From assembly GCF_000812185.1 (NCBI RefSeq), contig NZ_CP007026.1, forward strand, positions 1 to 64,000: a stretch of 64,000 nucleotides of DNA. The letters run 5' to 3'. Source of the stretch: Candidatus Nitrosopelagicus brevis (GTDB lineage: Archaea > Thermoproteota > Nitrososphaeria > Nitrososphaerales > Nitrosopumilaceae). The position numbers and the translations under genes are program-made. This document shows positions 54,682 to 62,981 of this stretch, in pieces (the first letter of the stretch is position 1; each line of letters begins with the position of its first letter). The notes under the pieces were generated by a model. It searched no databases, was not told the origin of the DNA, and worked only from the letters and a program-made list of their open reading frames with translations.

Positions 54682-55650
54682 ATGAGTGAAGAACCTGAAC
54701 ATGAATTAGTTTTACCACCAATCTCTGATAATGATAATATTTGCTTACCACTTTCAATTAACGCTGTAGCAAAATACTGGAATATTGATCTTCCAATCTC
54801 CGAAGCAAATGAAATTGCATCAAAATATGCAGGTATGAATGGAAGTATTTTGATTGAAGGAATTAATCTTGCAGAACGTCATGGACTTTCTAGCTTAATC
54901 ATACACTCCAGCATTCCAGAATTAAAACAAGTAATTGATATGGGAATTCCACCGATTGTTATCTTACCTGGATTACATGATGTGGTCCAACATGCATCAA
55001 TCATATCTGGTTATGATGATAAAGAAAAAACAATTTTTCATTATGTTCCAGAACAAAAACCGTCTGAAGAAGGAATCCAGGTAGGTGTAATTCCAGAAAA
55101 AAGATTTGAAAAACTCTGGTCTGAAGATGGTTGCTTAATGATTCTATTGGGTTCATCAGATATCCTTTCTGCACTAAAATCTGATGAAAACAAAACAAAA
55201 TCAAATAGATTATGTTTTGAATCTGAAAAACTTAGTTTACAAAAACAAACAAAGGAAACAACTGATTCGCTAGAAAAAGCTATAGAACTAAATCCAAATA
55301 ATTCTACTGCATTGTGTCTTTTAGGAGGTATACTAAACGAACAAAATAATCCTGAATGTGTATCATATTATGAAAAAAGTCTTGAGAAAAATGAAAATTG
55401 TTATTTGGCATATCGTGGTCTTGGAAATTTCTACCTAAAGAATCAAGAATTTGACAAATCAGAGAAAAATTACACTCGTGCAATTGAAATTAATGAATCT
55501 AGATTTGGACCTATTTACAAGAATCGTGGATATGTGAGACAACAACAAAACAAAATTGATGATGCAAAACAAGATTATCAAAATTATATTAAATTCACTC
55601 CTAATGCAAAAGATCGTGGAATGATAGAACGTGCATTAAATGAAATGTAA
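54682..55650 (+). CDS. C39-like peptidase domain joined to TPR repeats (322 aa)
   Basis: N-terminal half resembles peptidase C39: ICLPLSINAVAKYWN (about 19-33; Cys in the right place), IPPIVIL and QHASIISGYDD (about 107-117) with the His. No signal peptide. C-terminal half, about 185-322, has three TPR-like units with LCLLGGILNEQ, YLAYRGLGNFYLKNQEF and YKNRGYVRQQQNK. It could be a cytoplasmic protein-processing or scaffold protein. Gap of 32 bp after the amidotransferase. Confidence 0.7.
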   Translation: MSEEPEHELVLPPISDNDNICLPLSINAVAKYWNIDLPISEANEIASKYAGMNGSILIEGINLAERHGLSSLIIHSSIPELKQVIDMGIPPIVILPGLHDVVQHASIISGYDDKEKTIFHYVPEQKPSEEGIQVGVIPEKRFEKLWSEDGCLMILLGSSDILSALKSDENKTKSNRLCFESEKLSLQKQTKETTDSLEKAIELNPNNSTALCLLGGILNEQNNPECVSYYEKSLEKNENCYLAYRGLGNFYLKNQEFDKSEKNYTRAIEINESRFGPIYKNRGYVRQQQNKIDDAKQDYQNYIKFTPNAKDRGMIERALNEM

Positions 55651-55698
55651 TTTTAACATCTAGTATACTATCGCTAACTTGTAACAAAAAGAATTTTG

Positions 55699-55872
55699 TT
55701 AATCTCTTTTTGGTTTTTTAATTGTTGTTCTTGGGTGTTCCACAATTAGCAGTTCCTCTTCTTCTTCCATCTGAATCATTGCTTGTTGGAATAATTCAAT
55801 CAAGTGTTGGCAGTTTGATGATTTTCCTTTTGAATACTCAGAAAAAGTCTCTGCAATTTCATTATAGCTCAT
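55699..55872 (-). CDS. Small acidic helical protein (57 aa)
   Basis: ATG at 55872 opens a 57-codon frame starting MSYNEIAETFSEYSKG, with one Cys-His pair and an EEEEELLIVEHP stretch before a basic tail. Helical prediction by eye is good and the frame explains an otherwise empty 295-bp gap. Unknown function. Confidence 0.6.
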   Translation of the reverse strand: MSYNEIAETFSEYSKGKSSNCQHLIELFQQAMIQMEEEEELLIVEHPRTTIKKPKRD

Positions 55873-55945
55873 AAGAAATCTCTGTTCTAATTTTATTTAA
55901 AATCTCACATTAACACTCGATCAGGATTATATACTTTGGATAATC

Positions 55946-56131
55946 ATGAATTACATGCTTGATGCAAGATGCCCTGAATGTGAAAATGTAGCCAAAGTTA
56001 ACGATGAACTTACAAAGGTAACATGTCCTCATTGTAAGTTTGAGAAAACATATGATGAATATTTAGAAATCATGAAAGATCAAGCAGTTAACATGGCAAC
56101 TGATTACATACCAGATAGACCTGGTTTTTAA
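55946..56131 (+). CDS. Zinc-ribbon protein (61 aa)
   Basis: CPEC at 9-12 and CPHC at 27-30 form a classic zinc ribbon of C-x2-C-x14-C-x2-C, followed by an acidic helical tail. ATG at 55946 or, three codons later, at 55955. No further function visible. It abuts the convergent mini zinc gene. Confidence 0.8.
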   Translation: MNYMLDARCPECENVAKVNDELTKVTCPHCKFEKTYDEYLEIMKDQAVNMATDYIPDRPGF

Positions 56132-56254
56132 TTACCAAACTGAACCTTTGTCTGAGCAATCCATATGCGATCCGCATCTAGGACAGATAAGATGACAAGC
56201 CTGAACGTCAAGCATTACTTCATTACATCTTGGACATTCGACTTTTTCTTTCAT
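56132..56254 (-). CDS. Mini zinc-ribbon protein (40 aa)
   Basis: ATG at 56254 gives a 40-codon frame with CPRC at 7-10 and CPRC at 24-27, plus Cys-His in QACHL and Cys in HMDCS. Two CxxC pairs at 13-residue spacing make a zinc ribbon likely. Tail-to-tail with the 61-aa ribbon gene, no gap. Confidence 0.65.
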   Translation of the reverse strand: MKEKVECPRCNEVMLDVQACHLICPRCGSHMDCSDKGSVW

Positions 56255-56345
56255 GTTTAATACAAAAATAAAAACGAATTAAAGATTTTTGCAAACAAAA
56301 TTTGTCCAAAGGTTAATTAGTAGTTTACAAATTTTTGAGATCGCA

Positions 56346-56780
56346 ATGGCTAATTTCAAACTGACAATTTCAGATGTAAAGGGCAAATCCATTACCAAGG
56401 AACTCAAAGAGGGAGACGCAAATCCACTTATGGGTCTTGTAATAGGTGCTGAAACTGACGCTGCAATTGTAGGATTAGCTGGAAAATTGAAAATTACTGG
56501 AGGAAGTGACAAATCCGGTGTTCCAATGCGAGGTGACTTACATGGAATGGCAAGAAAACGAGTTCTATTATCAAAAGGTGTTGGTCTTCAAGATACCGAA
56601 CATGGCTTGAGAAAAAGAAAACTTGTTAGAGGAAACACAGTTTCTGATGAAATATTTCAAGTAAATTGCAAATATGATGGAGAAATAAAAGACGAAGCAC
56701 CTCCAGCAGAAGCAGCAGCAGATGATGCACCTAAAGAAGATAAGAAAGAAGCCCCAGCAAAAGAAGATAAGAAAGAATAG
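56346..56780 (+). CDS. rps6e: 30S ribosomal protein S6e with Ala/Lys/Glu tail
   Basis: 144 aa from ATG at 56346. MANFKLTISDVKGKSITKELK, NPLMGLVIGAETD, GLAGKLKITGGSDKSGVPMRGDL and GVGLQDTEHGLRKRKLVRG are S6e marks. The last 30 residues are a repetitive Ala/Pro/Glu/Lys-rich tail unlike the core, seen in some archaeal ribosomal proteins. Upstream ATG at 56289 is not needed. Confidence 0.95.
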   Translation: MANFKLTISDVKGKSITKELKEGDANPLMGLVIGAETDAAIVGLAGKLKITGGSDKSGVPMRGDLHGMARKRVLLSKGVGLQDTEHGLRKRKLVRGNTVSDEIFQVNCKYDGEIKDEAPPAEAAADDAPKEDKKEAPAKEDKKE

Positions 56781-56818
56781 CATCAAGGGTTTTAATTTCT
56801 AAAAACATACTATCATTA

Positions 56819-58183
56819 TTGAAATACAAAAAATCACTTTTTGTCTTTAGACGTGATTATCGTCTAGATGATAATACAAGCTTAATTCAAGCATGTGAGA
56901 ACTCTGAACAAGTAATTCCTTGTTTCTTATTTGAAAAAAATCTAATTGATAAAAATAATCCTGTCTTTGGAAAAATGCGAATTAGATTCATGATTGATTC
57001 ATTAAAAGATTTGTTTGAACAGGCAAAAGGAAAAAATTGTGAAATTCTTATCAAGAACGATTCAGTTTCCTCACTAATTACATCATCTGTAAAACAAGAT
57101 GAAATAAATGCCATCTTTATGAATCGGGATAATTCTCCGTATGGAAGATTTCGTGATAATCAATTCAAAAGTGCATCTGAGAAAAATAATATTGCCTTTG
57201 AGTCATATGGTGATCTCTTATTACGTGATGCAGGTTCTGTTTTAAAACAAAATGATACGCCATTTCTTGTATTTACGCCATTTTATCGTGCTGCATCTCA
57301 ATTTAAGGTTAGAACGCCACAGGTTTTTAATCACAAAAATCTAATTACATCAAATCAAAATTCTGACGATACTATTTCTAGACTAGAAAAAATAATTCCT
57401 AAAACGACTGTTATTGAAGGAGGAAGAAAAAATGGTCTAAAAATTTTAGAAAATTTTGATAAAATTGCAGATTATAATGTTCAAAGAAACATTCCATCAA
57501 AACCAACATCTCAACTTTCTACACACAATCGCTTTGGTACTGTTTCAATTCGGGAAGTTCACATAGCTGCATCAAAATTCTTTGGGAATGATCATTCCTT
57601 CATATCTGAATTATACTGGAGAGATTTCTTTTCACATCTAATGTTTCACTTTCCTTACTCTCAGAAAAAAGAATTCCAAGAAAAATATCAAGGTCTAAAA
57701 TGGTCCCATGATAAAAAAAAGTTTGAAAAATGGGTTAATGGATTAACTGGATTTCCTATTGTAGATGCTGGTATGCGTGAACTAAAACAAACTGGTTTCA
57801 TGCATAACAGATGTAGAATGATTGTAGCATCATTTCTAACAAAGGATTTGCAGTGTGATTGGAGGCTTGGCGAAAGACATTTTGCAAAATATTTGATTGA
57901 CTATGATCCATGTGTTAACGCAGGAAGCTGGCAGTGGTCAGCATCTACTGGTTGCGATGCCCAACCTTACTTTAGAGTCTTCAATCCTTGGTTACAACAA
58001 AAAAAATTCGATCCTGAATGTGTTTACATAAAAAAATGGATACCGGAATTAGTAAATCTCACAACAAAACAGATCCATGACATTGAAACCACACCCTTGG
58101 ATTCTTCAATTGATTATCCGCGACCTATGGTAATACACAAAGAGGAATCAGCTCGTTCCAAACTAATGTTCAAAGTAGTTTAA
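56819..58183 (+). CDS. phrB: Deoxyribodipyrimidine photolyase, class I
   Basis: 454 aa, start TTG at 56819. N-terminal antenna domain LFVFRRDYRLDDNTSL and C-terminal FAD domain with SELYWRDFFSHLMF, WVNGLTGFPIVDAGMRELKQTGFMHNRCRM, DYDPCVNAGSWQWSASTGCDAQPYFRVFNP, matching CPD photolyases. It repairs UV cyclobutane dimers using blue light. A second unlike photolyase-type gene ends the window. Confidence 0.95.
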   Translation: MKYKKSLFVFRRDYRLDDNTSLIQACENSEQVIPCFLFEKNLIDKNNPVFGKMRIRFMIDSLKDLFEQAKGKNCEILIKNDSVSSLITSSVKQDEINAIFMNRDNSPYGRFRDNQFKSASEKNNIAFESYGDLLLRDAGSVLKQNDTPFLVFTPFYRAASQFKVRTPQVFNHKNLITSNQNSDDTISRLEKIIPKTTVIEGGRKNGLKILENFDKIADYNVQRNIPSKPTSQLSTHNRFGTVSIREVHIAASKFFGNDHSFISELYWRDFFSHLMFHFPYSQKKEFQEKYQGLKWSHDKKKFEKWVNGLTGFPIVDAGMRELKQTGFMHNRCRMIVASFLTKDLQCDWRLGERHFAKYLIDYDPCVNAGSWQWSASTGCDAQPYFRVFNPWLQQKKFDPECVYIKKWIPELVNLTTKQIHDIETTPLDSSIDYPRPMVIHKEESARSKLMFKVV

Positions 58184-58220
58184 TGTCAAGTCTCAAATAT
58201 TCTTCAGTACAATTTTTTAC

Positions 58221-58781
58221 ATGAACCGAATTATTCTTGCCTCAATAGGCATAATGGCTGTATATTTTCTAGTAATGGGAGTTGTATTTCCCGATGCATT
58301 GTCTTTTACCGAAAAAAGAGAAACATCTCCCTTCTTCGTTACATCTCAAGAAAAAAAATCAATTTCAAGTAATGAATCATTTGACTTTATTATTGACACA
58401 GGAATAACTGGTGGAGATTCTGATATGCTAATTTTAATAATTGGTTTTCCCGATGCAAAATCTTTTGATGGAATACAAATTAAATCAAGTGACTTTACAC
58501 AATCTCCAAAATTTTTTGAAGTTGGTGATGAAATAAAGACCTATTATCCAAGTGATTATAAAATTGCCGAGTATCCTTTATTGCACATATTTAATATGCC
58601 AAATCCAATTAATAAAAAACCAATTTTACAATTAGAGATTACTCCTGAAAATTTAGGTGAATATAGAATTTTTACTAAAGCAAAATCTGCTCCATTTACT
58701 GAAGATTCAATCTTTCCAAAAGGTGGTAATGTAGATGAAGATAATGAATTTGTAGAAAAAAAGGTGGTTATTGTTGAGTGA
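58221..58781 (+). CDS. Membrane-anchored extracytoplasmic protein (186 aa)
   Basis: One N-terminal helix (about 4-24) followed by a beta-rich region with several Asp and Ser, no Cys. No family recognised. Its last 11 bp overlap the downstream histidine-motif membrane gene, so the two products probably act together. Confidence 0.65.
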   Translation: MNRIILASIGIMAVYFLVMGVVFPDALSFTEKRETSPFFVTSQEKKSISSNESFDFIIDTGITGGDSDMLILIIGFPDAKSFDGIQIKSSDFTQSPKFFEVGDEIKTYYPSDYKIAEYPLLHIFNMPNPINKKPILQLEITPENLGEYRIFTKAKSAPFTEDSIFPKGGNVDEDNEFVEKKVVIVE

Positions 58782-59829
58782 TCAAACCTTAGGAATAAAA
58801 CAAAAACGATTCTTTTGGAAAATTGTAATTCCATACATTGTTTTAGGAATGGGTGTTGTTCTTGTAACTGGTGGTGGCTCTTGGGATATCACTAATCATA
58901 TTCTAAACAAACCTGAGTCCTTTTTTGCAGAACCACATCTAATTTTGTATGGTGGTGTGGCAGTTTCAATTGGTGGCTTTATTGGTACATTATTACCCAT
59001 ACAAAACAAAAATTTATTCAATCTAAAATTTCCAAAACGTTTGTCTGGACTTGGAATCTTTTTACTAATTATTGCTGGGCCACTAGATTTTTGGTGGCAT
59101 GACATGTATGGTCTTGACGGATTATTGAGCCCAACACATTTGATATTGATGGCAGGCATGTTATTCACAAGCATTGGATCAATTGTAGGAATTATTAGAA
59201 TTGAAAATAAATCTGAACGAAAAACTGGAGTTATTTTACAGGGGTTAGTCTTTTCAGGAGCATGGTTTTCACTAACCGGATTTGCACATTCATTTTCTCT
59301 TCCTTTTTCAAAAACTGATTATGTTGATTTTAATCCTGAACCAACATTTGCAGCAGTATTTGCAACGATAGTTTATCCAATTGTAATGGCATTTATTCTA
59401 ATTACTTCCGCAAAAGTAAACTCTGGAAAATTTGGTTACCTCAGTACGACTGGGGCATTCTACATACTAATCATGATCTTATCTGCTTTGTTACCAAATC
59501 CAGTTTTGGTTGATACCATTCCATTTTATCTGATGAATCTAATTCCATTTGTATTAGCAGATATTATAATAAATAAATCGAAAATAAAAAAATCACATTA
59601 TATTGCAGGAGCTATAATTGGGTCCAGCTTTATCTTTTCATACTTCCCTCTTATTACGTACACATACAACGAAGTAATGTTCGATAGACTTGTGTGGCCA
59701 AGTATGATTCCATTAATCTACTCAGAGTTTATTGTTGTAATATTTCCTATTCTTGTCGCATGCGGCGCTGTTTCAAGTATAATTGGAACTGTAATAGCAC
59801 TTAGAGCTTCACGTAGAATTATCATTTGA
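58771..59829 (+). CDS. Histidine-motif multi-pass membrane protein, paralog 1 (352 aa)
   Basis: About nine hydrophobic helices. Conserved polar motifs lie in the first half: WDITNHI (38-44), PHLILYGG (55-62), HDMYGLDGLLSPTH (110-123), with four His plus Asp residues placed on or near membrane helices. These are shared with the protein at 61471. Such buried His/Asp patterns are seen in metal- or haem-binding membrane proteins; that is inference. TTG at 58771 or 58774 starts it. It overlaps the upstream gene by 11 bp. Confidence 0.7.
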   Translation: MLSDQTLGIKQKRFFWKIVIPYIVLGMGVVLVTGGGSWDITNHILNKPESFFAEPHLILYGGVAVSIGGFIGTLLPIQNKNLFNLKFPKRLSGLGIFLLIIAGPLDFWWHDMYGLDGLLSPTHLILMAGMLFTSIGSIVGIIRIENKSERKTGVILQGLVFSGAWFSLTGFAHSFSLPFSKTDYVDFNPEPTFAAVFATIVYPIVMAFILITSAKVNSGKFGYLSTTGAFYILIMILSALLPNPVLVDTIPFYLMNLIPFVLADIIINKSKIKKSHYIAGAIIGSSFIFSYFPLITYTYNEVMFDRLVWPSMIPLIYSEFIVVIFPILVACGAVSSIIGTVIALRASRRIII

Positions 59830-59970
59830 CATAGATTGTCGCATGCGATGCTGCCCCATTCCAATTTTTTTATGGCCTTGTTTGATTAACTCCATTGCAC
59901 ATTTTATTGATTCTTCGTACGTATGTTCTGAAAGTTTTCTTTCACATAGGTTACAAACAGGGTCTGTCAT
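59809..59970 (-). CDS. Small Cys-containing protein (53 aa)
   Basis: ATG at 59970 opens a 53-codon frame, CNLC at 6-9 and a later Cys in SIKCAMEL, and a Lys/His/Gly-rich end. The last 21 bp overlap the end of the plus-strand membrane gene. Coding is likely by composition but the frame is short. Confidence 0.5.
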   Translation of the reverse strand: MTDPVCNLCERKLSEHTYEESIKCAMELIKQGHKKIGMGQHRMRQSMSNDNST

Positions 59971-60102
59971 ATCCTGTAATACACATCACAAGCAAAAAGG
60001 GTTGCTAATCTCCCAATTTCTGTCATAAAATGTCCAATATGCAAATTATACTATGAATGAATTGTAGGATCCTTTTTTATAGTAATTTTCACTCGATTTT
60101 TT

Positions 60103-60789
60103 ATGAAACAAATTGTAGGACAACTTGCAGCTTTAATGCTAATTACTGTGTTAGTTACATCTGTTGCAGCTACACCTGCTTTTGCTGACTGGGATAAAAC
60201 AAAATATCCTGCAATTCAAGGAACAATTCCTATTGAAGATGGTCAAGACTTTAAACAACTAAGTAACATTTCTCTAGTTGATGCAATGTCTACTGCAGAA
60301 GAAGCAGTTCCTGATAGTAAAGCAATTTACGGAAAACTTACTGTGATTAACGGTTATCTTGTATACAAAGTTGTTATGATGGATGACAATAGAGGTCATA
60401 ACAAAGTTTTAGTTGATGCTGGAACCGGTGAACAACTTTACGTGTCTGATGTTGTTTCAAAAGACTCTTACAAAAATAAAAGAAGTTATGATAAAAAACA
60501 CAACAAAAAGATGAAGGATTACTTCAAAGGAATGACTCCTGAACAAGTTGCTGAAAAGAAACAGCAATTCAAAGAAATGGGAGATGCCTGGAAATCTATT
60601 TCACTTCAAGACAGAGCTACTATGATTATTCATTTCATGCAGATGAAAATGCAATGGGACACAATGTCTGATGACGAAAAAGAGTTAAAGAAACAAGAAA
60701 TGAAAGAGCAATGGAAAGAGTTCTTGCCACTATCTCCTGAGGAAAAGAAACAAAAACTTGAAGATTATGTAAAATCTTTGAAGAACTAA
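60103..60789 (+). CDS. Secreted PepSY-like domain protein with charged helical tail (228 aa)
   Basis: Signal peptide at about 1-28 (ALMLITVLVTSVAATPAFA), then a PepSY-like unit with SLVDAMSTAEEAVPDSKAIYG, YLVYKVVMMDD and KVLVDAGTGEQLY at about 65-125, then a Lys/Glu/Met-rich helical region to the end. PepSY domains inhibit or sense outside proteases or bind metals. Tail-to-tail with the next gene, overlap 4 bp. Confidence 0.8.
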   Translation: MKQIVGQLAALMLITVLVTSVAATPAFADWDKTKYPAIQGTIPIEDGQDFKQLSNISLVDAMSTAEEAVPDSKAIYGKLTVINGYLVYKVVMMDDNRGHNKVLVDAGTGEQLYVSDVVSKDSYKNKRSYDKKHNKKMKDYFKGMTPEQVAEKKQQFKEMGDAWKSISLQDRATMIIHFMQMKMQWDTMSDDEKELKKQEMKEQWKEFLPLSPEEKKQKLEDYVKSLKN

Positions 60790-61247
60790 TCTGAATATTG
60801 TTTTATCTTTACAAGCGCATTTTTAATTGGCTCTAAATCTTTTTGTGCCTCTTGTAAATCTCCCAATAATTTCATAAAATATTCCCTGCCTGTATCTTGT
60901 GCCTTTACAATATCTGATTGGCGACATTCTAATGCTTTTTGTAAAGTATCCAAATCTTGTTCTAATGATTGAGCCGGTATTGAATTTTGTAACACTTGTT
61001 CAATTTTTTTTTGTGCTTCTATGACCATCGGATATCTTTTTTGTGCTTGTGATACCAAAATTGGTGCAAACATAGCGGCTGCTTCTTTTAATTCTGGACT
61101 TTCACTTATTGTTCTTAATCGTTTTTTATAATGAGCAAGCGATCTCAAAACTATCTCATATCCTCCTTCATCTTTGAGAAATATTCCTCCTATCCATACT
61201 GCCATGCATCCCTGTTTTTGCCTTTCATTAAATCTCTTTGTAGGCAT
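60786..61247 (-). CDS. Helical hypothetical protein (153 aa)
   Basis: A basic N-terminus with MAVWIGGIFLKDEGGYEI, then helical stretches with many Lys, Glu, Gln, Leu. No catalytic motif. Overlaps the PepSY gene end by 4 bp. Not recognised. Confidence 0.6.
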   Translation of the reverse strand: MPTKRFNERQKQGCMAVWIGGIFLKDEGGYEIVLRSLAHYKKRLRTISESPELKEAAAMFAPILVSQAQKRYPMVIEAQKKIEQVLQNSIPAQSLEQDLDTLQKALECRQSDIVKAQDTGREYFMKLLGDLQEAQKDLEPIKNALVKIKQYSD

Positions 61248-61470
61248 AAATTCTAAAAATTTAATCTCAAATCATGATCTTAGTGTTGACAATCAAATAC
61301 TTGTTTTAATTAACTTCGAATCTAAAAAATTCAGAGAAGTTGTCATTGGTTACTAACGTGTGTGGCAGATGAACATGCAGTTTCCTTTCTTAAACTTCTC
61401 ATTTTTTAACTAATTCTATTATTAGATTTCACGAGATTGGTTTTTTAATAAAACAAATTGACGCTAAATC

Positions 61471-62070
61471 ATGCTTACAACTTTGATTGAAAAAGTTTCA
61501 GATCGCCTATGTTTAAAGTCAAACACACAATTATCAATAATTTCAATTTTAGCGGTAACTGGACCTGTCATAATTCTCATAGCGGGAATTTGGGATGCGA
61601 TAAATCACATACAAAATGAGCCAGAATTCTTTTGGTCAGATCCTCATATTGTAGTATATGCTGGGGTGACATTAGTCGGTGTTGCAGCGTTATTTTCTGT
61701 TAATCTTTTGATAAAAAATTCTATTCAAGGAATTTTGAAAAGAGGACTACAACTAGTGATAATTGGTTCCATAATCCAATTTGTTTCTGGTTTTGGAGAT
61801 TCTATTTCACATGATATGTTTGGAATTGATGGTTTGTTATCGTTAACACATCAACCGCTTGAAATTGGAATTGTTCTATCTGCATTAGGTGGATTTCTGA
61901 TTGTAAAATCACGTCAAAACTCCAATCTTGAGATATTTTTGCCGTTTGCCATTGTAACTTTTCTTCTAATGACTGCTTGGCTTGCGTTTAATTTTGCATT
62001 ATACTTTGGTCATTACATACAATGTATGCCAATTCATTTGATTTTTTCATCAGGTTGTGCAATTCTATAA
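61471..62070 (+). CDS. Histidine-motif multi-pass membrane protein, paralog 2, C-terminally short (199 aa)
   Basis: About six helices. It shares WDAINHIQNEPEFF (41-54), DPHIVVYAGV (57-66) and HDMFGIDGLLSLTH (114-127) with the 352-aa protein at 58771, including all four His and the Asp residues. It ends 153 residues sooner, close to a Cys-containing SSGCAIL end, and its last 37 bp overlap a minus-strand gene. It may be a truncated copy or a distinct short form. Confidence 0.65.
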   Translation: MLTTLIEKVSDRLCLKSNTQLSIISILAVTGPVIILIAGIWDAINHIQNEPEFFWSDPHIVVYAGVTLVGVAALFSVNLLIKNSIQGILKRGLQLVIIGSIIQFVSGFGDSISHDMFGIDGLLSLTHQPLEIGIVLSALGGFLIVKSRQNSNLEIFLPFAIVTFLLMTAWLAFNFALYFGHYIQCMPIHLIFSSGCAIL

Positions 62071-62525
62071 TTTTTTAGTTTCATATATGATGTGAATAAT
62101 AGTAAGAGGCCTCCAACAAACATAACTCCAGCTGGGATGCTAATGATTAGCGCATTTGTACTTCCTAACTCAACTTCATAATTCATGTTTTCTTGTGCAA
62201 GACTTGTTAAAATTATAGTATAAACTCCTGTTTCTTTGACATCAAAATATCTAATTGACATTTTTGTCTCTGCTATTCCTTTATCTACTGTGTTATAGTC
62301 ATCATCCACAATTCTGTAAAAAACACCTTCACCATCATATTCTGGAATAGAAATTTTGTGATATCCTATATCATCTATCTCAAAATACATGCCTATTTCA
62401 TCTGATTCAGTCTGTTTTAGTGACATAATCTGAAATGATCTTTCTGCTTCTGAAAAAACTATTCCTGTTCCTGAAGCACCAATAACTATCAATAATAAAC
62501 TAATTTTGAATAATGTTAGTTTCAT
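62034..62525 (-). CDS. Extracytoplasmic protein with N- and C-terminal membrane helices (163 aa)
   Basis: Helices at about 5-25 and 128-147 flank a beta-rich domain with Tyr- and Asp-rich strands. C-terminal tail is cytoplasmic. The 3' end overlaps the 61471 membrane gene by 37 bp. Not recognised. Confidence 0.65.
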   Translation of the reverse strand: MKLTLFKISLLLIVIGASGTGIVFSEAERSFQIMSLKQTESDEIGMYFEIDDIGYHKISIPEYDGEGVFYRIVDDDYNTVDKGIAETKMSIRYFDVKETGVYTIILTSLAQENMNYEVELGSTNALIISIPAGVMFVGGLLLLFTSYMKLKNYRIAQPDEKIK

Positions 62526-62612
62526 TCAGTTTTTCCTCAAAATTTTTTCAATAAATAATTTATGAATTTTTTTATGAAGAATTTCTCTACAAACTTTTAT
62601 TCTATGATGCCG

Positions 62613-62619
62613 TATATAC
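62613..62619 (+). promoter_or_regulatory. TATA-like box before a leader with hairpin
   Basis: GTATATA in CCGTATATAC would start transcription near 62639, leaving about 65 nt or more of leader before the downstream ATG at 62703. Confidence 0.4.
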
Positions 62620-62650
62620 AAAGGAAAAGTGATCTTGATAACACATTCTG

Positions 62651-62679
62651 AGAAGTCAACATTCTCCGTTGTGACTTCT
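62651..62679. repeat. Inverted repeat in the leader of a small zinc protein gene
   Basis: AGAAGTCA (62651-62658) and TGACTTCT (62672-62679) are perfect 8-bp complements around a 13-nt loop. TGATCT (62631-62636) and AGATCA (62692-62697) could extend the structure outside. It lies between the TATA box and the start of the 62703 gene. Confidence 0.55.
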
Positions 62680-62702
62680 GTTAATTACTGTAGATCAATC
62701 TT

Positions 62703-62981
62703 ATGTATTATGGATGTACACTATACGCCATGATGTGGGAAAATGTAACTCCATTTCAAATGGACAAATTGTGGTCGCAAGTTGTTCATTATTATGTTGA
62801 TAAAAAGAAAATGTCAAAAGAAGACGCTAACAAAATTGCTGCAGCAGTTGTGAAAAAAGAAATTGAGAAAAATACCTGTCAAAATATATCTTGCAGACAT
62901 TTAAAATCAAAACATCTTGGAGATAAGCGACAATGTATGATTGTCACCTGTCCGTGTTCAGAATTTGTGAAAAAACAATAA
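62703..62981 (+). CDS. Cys/His-rich small protein (92 aa)
   Basis: Helical first half with DKLWSQVVHYYVDKKKMSKEDANKI, then CQNISCRHLKSKHLGDKRQC and CPCSEF: six Cys and two His in a compact zinc site. ATG at 62703; in-frame ATG codons at 62730 and 62733 would drop nine or ten residues. It ends 0 bp before the photolyase-type gene on the opposite strand. Not recognised. Confidence 0.65.
   Translation: MYYGCTLYAMMWENVTPFQMDKLWSQVVHYYVDKKKMSKEDANKIAAAVVKKEIEKNTCQNISCRHLKSKHLGDKRQCMIVTCPCSEFVKKQ

Noticed and set aside
59843-60028. Plus-strand Cys/His-containing frame
   Set aside because: Reads as the mirror of the 59809-59970 minus-strand protein, which has the better composition.
61174-61356. 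Plus-strand frame ending in a protein-like FESKKFREVVIGY stretch
   Set aside because: Its first half is the complement of the 60786-61247 gene and no start or family fits; treated as a shadow with chance composition.
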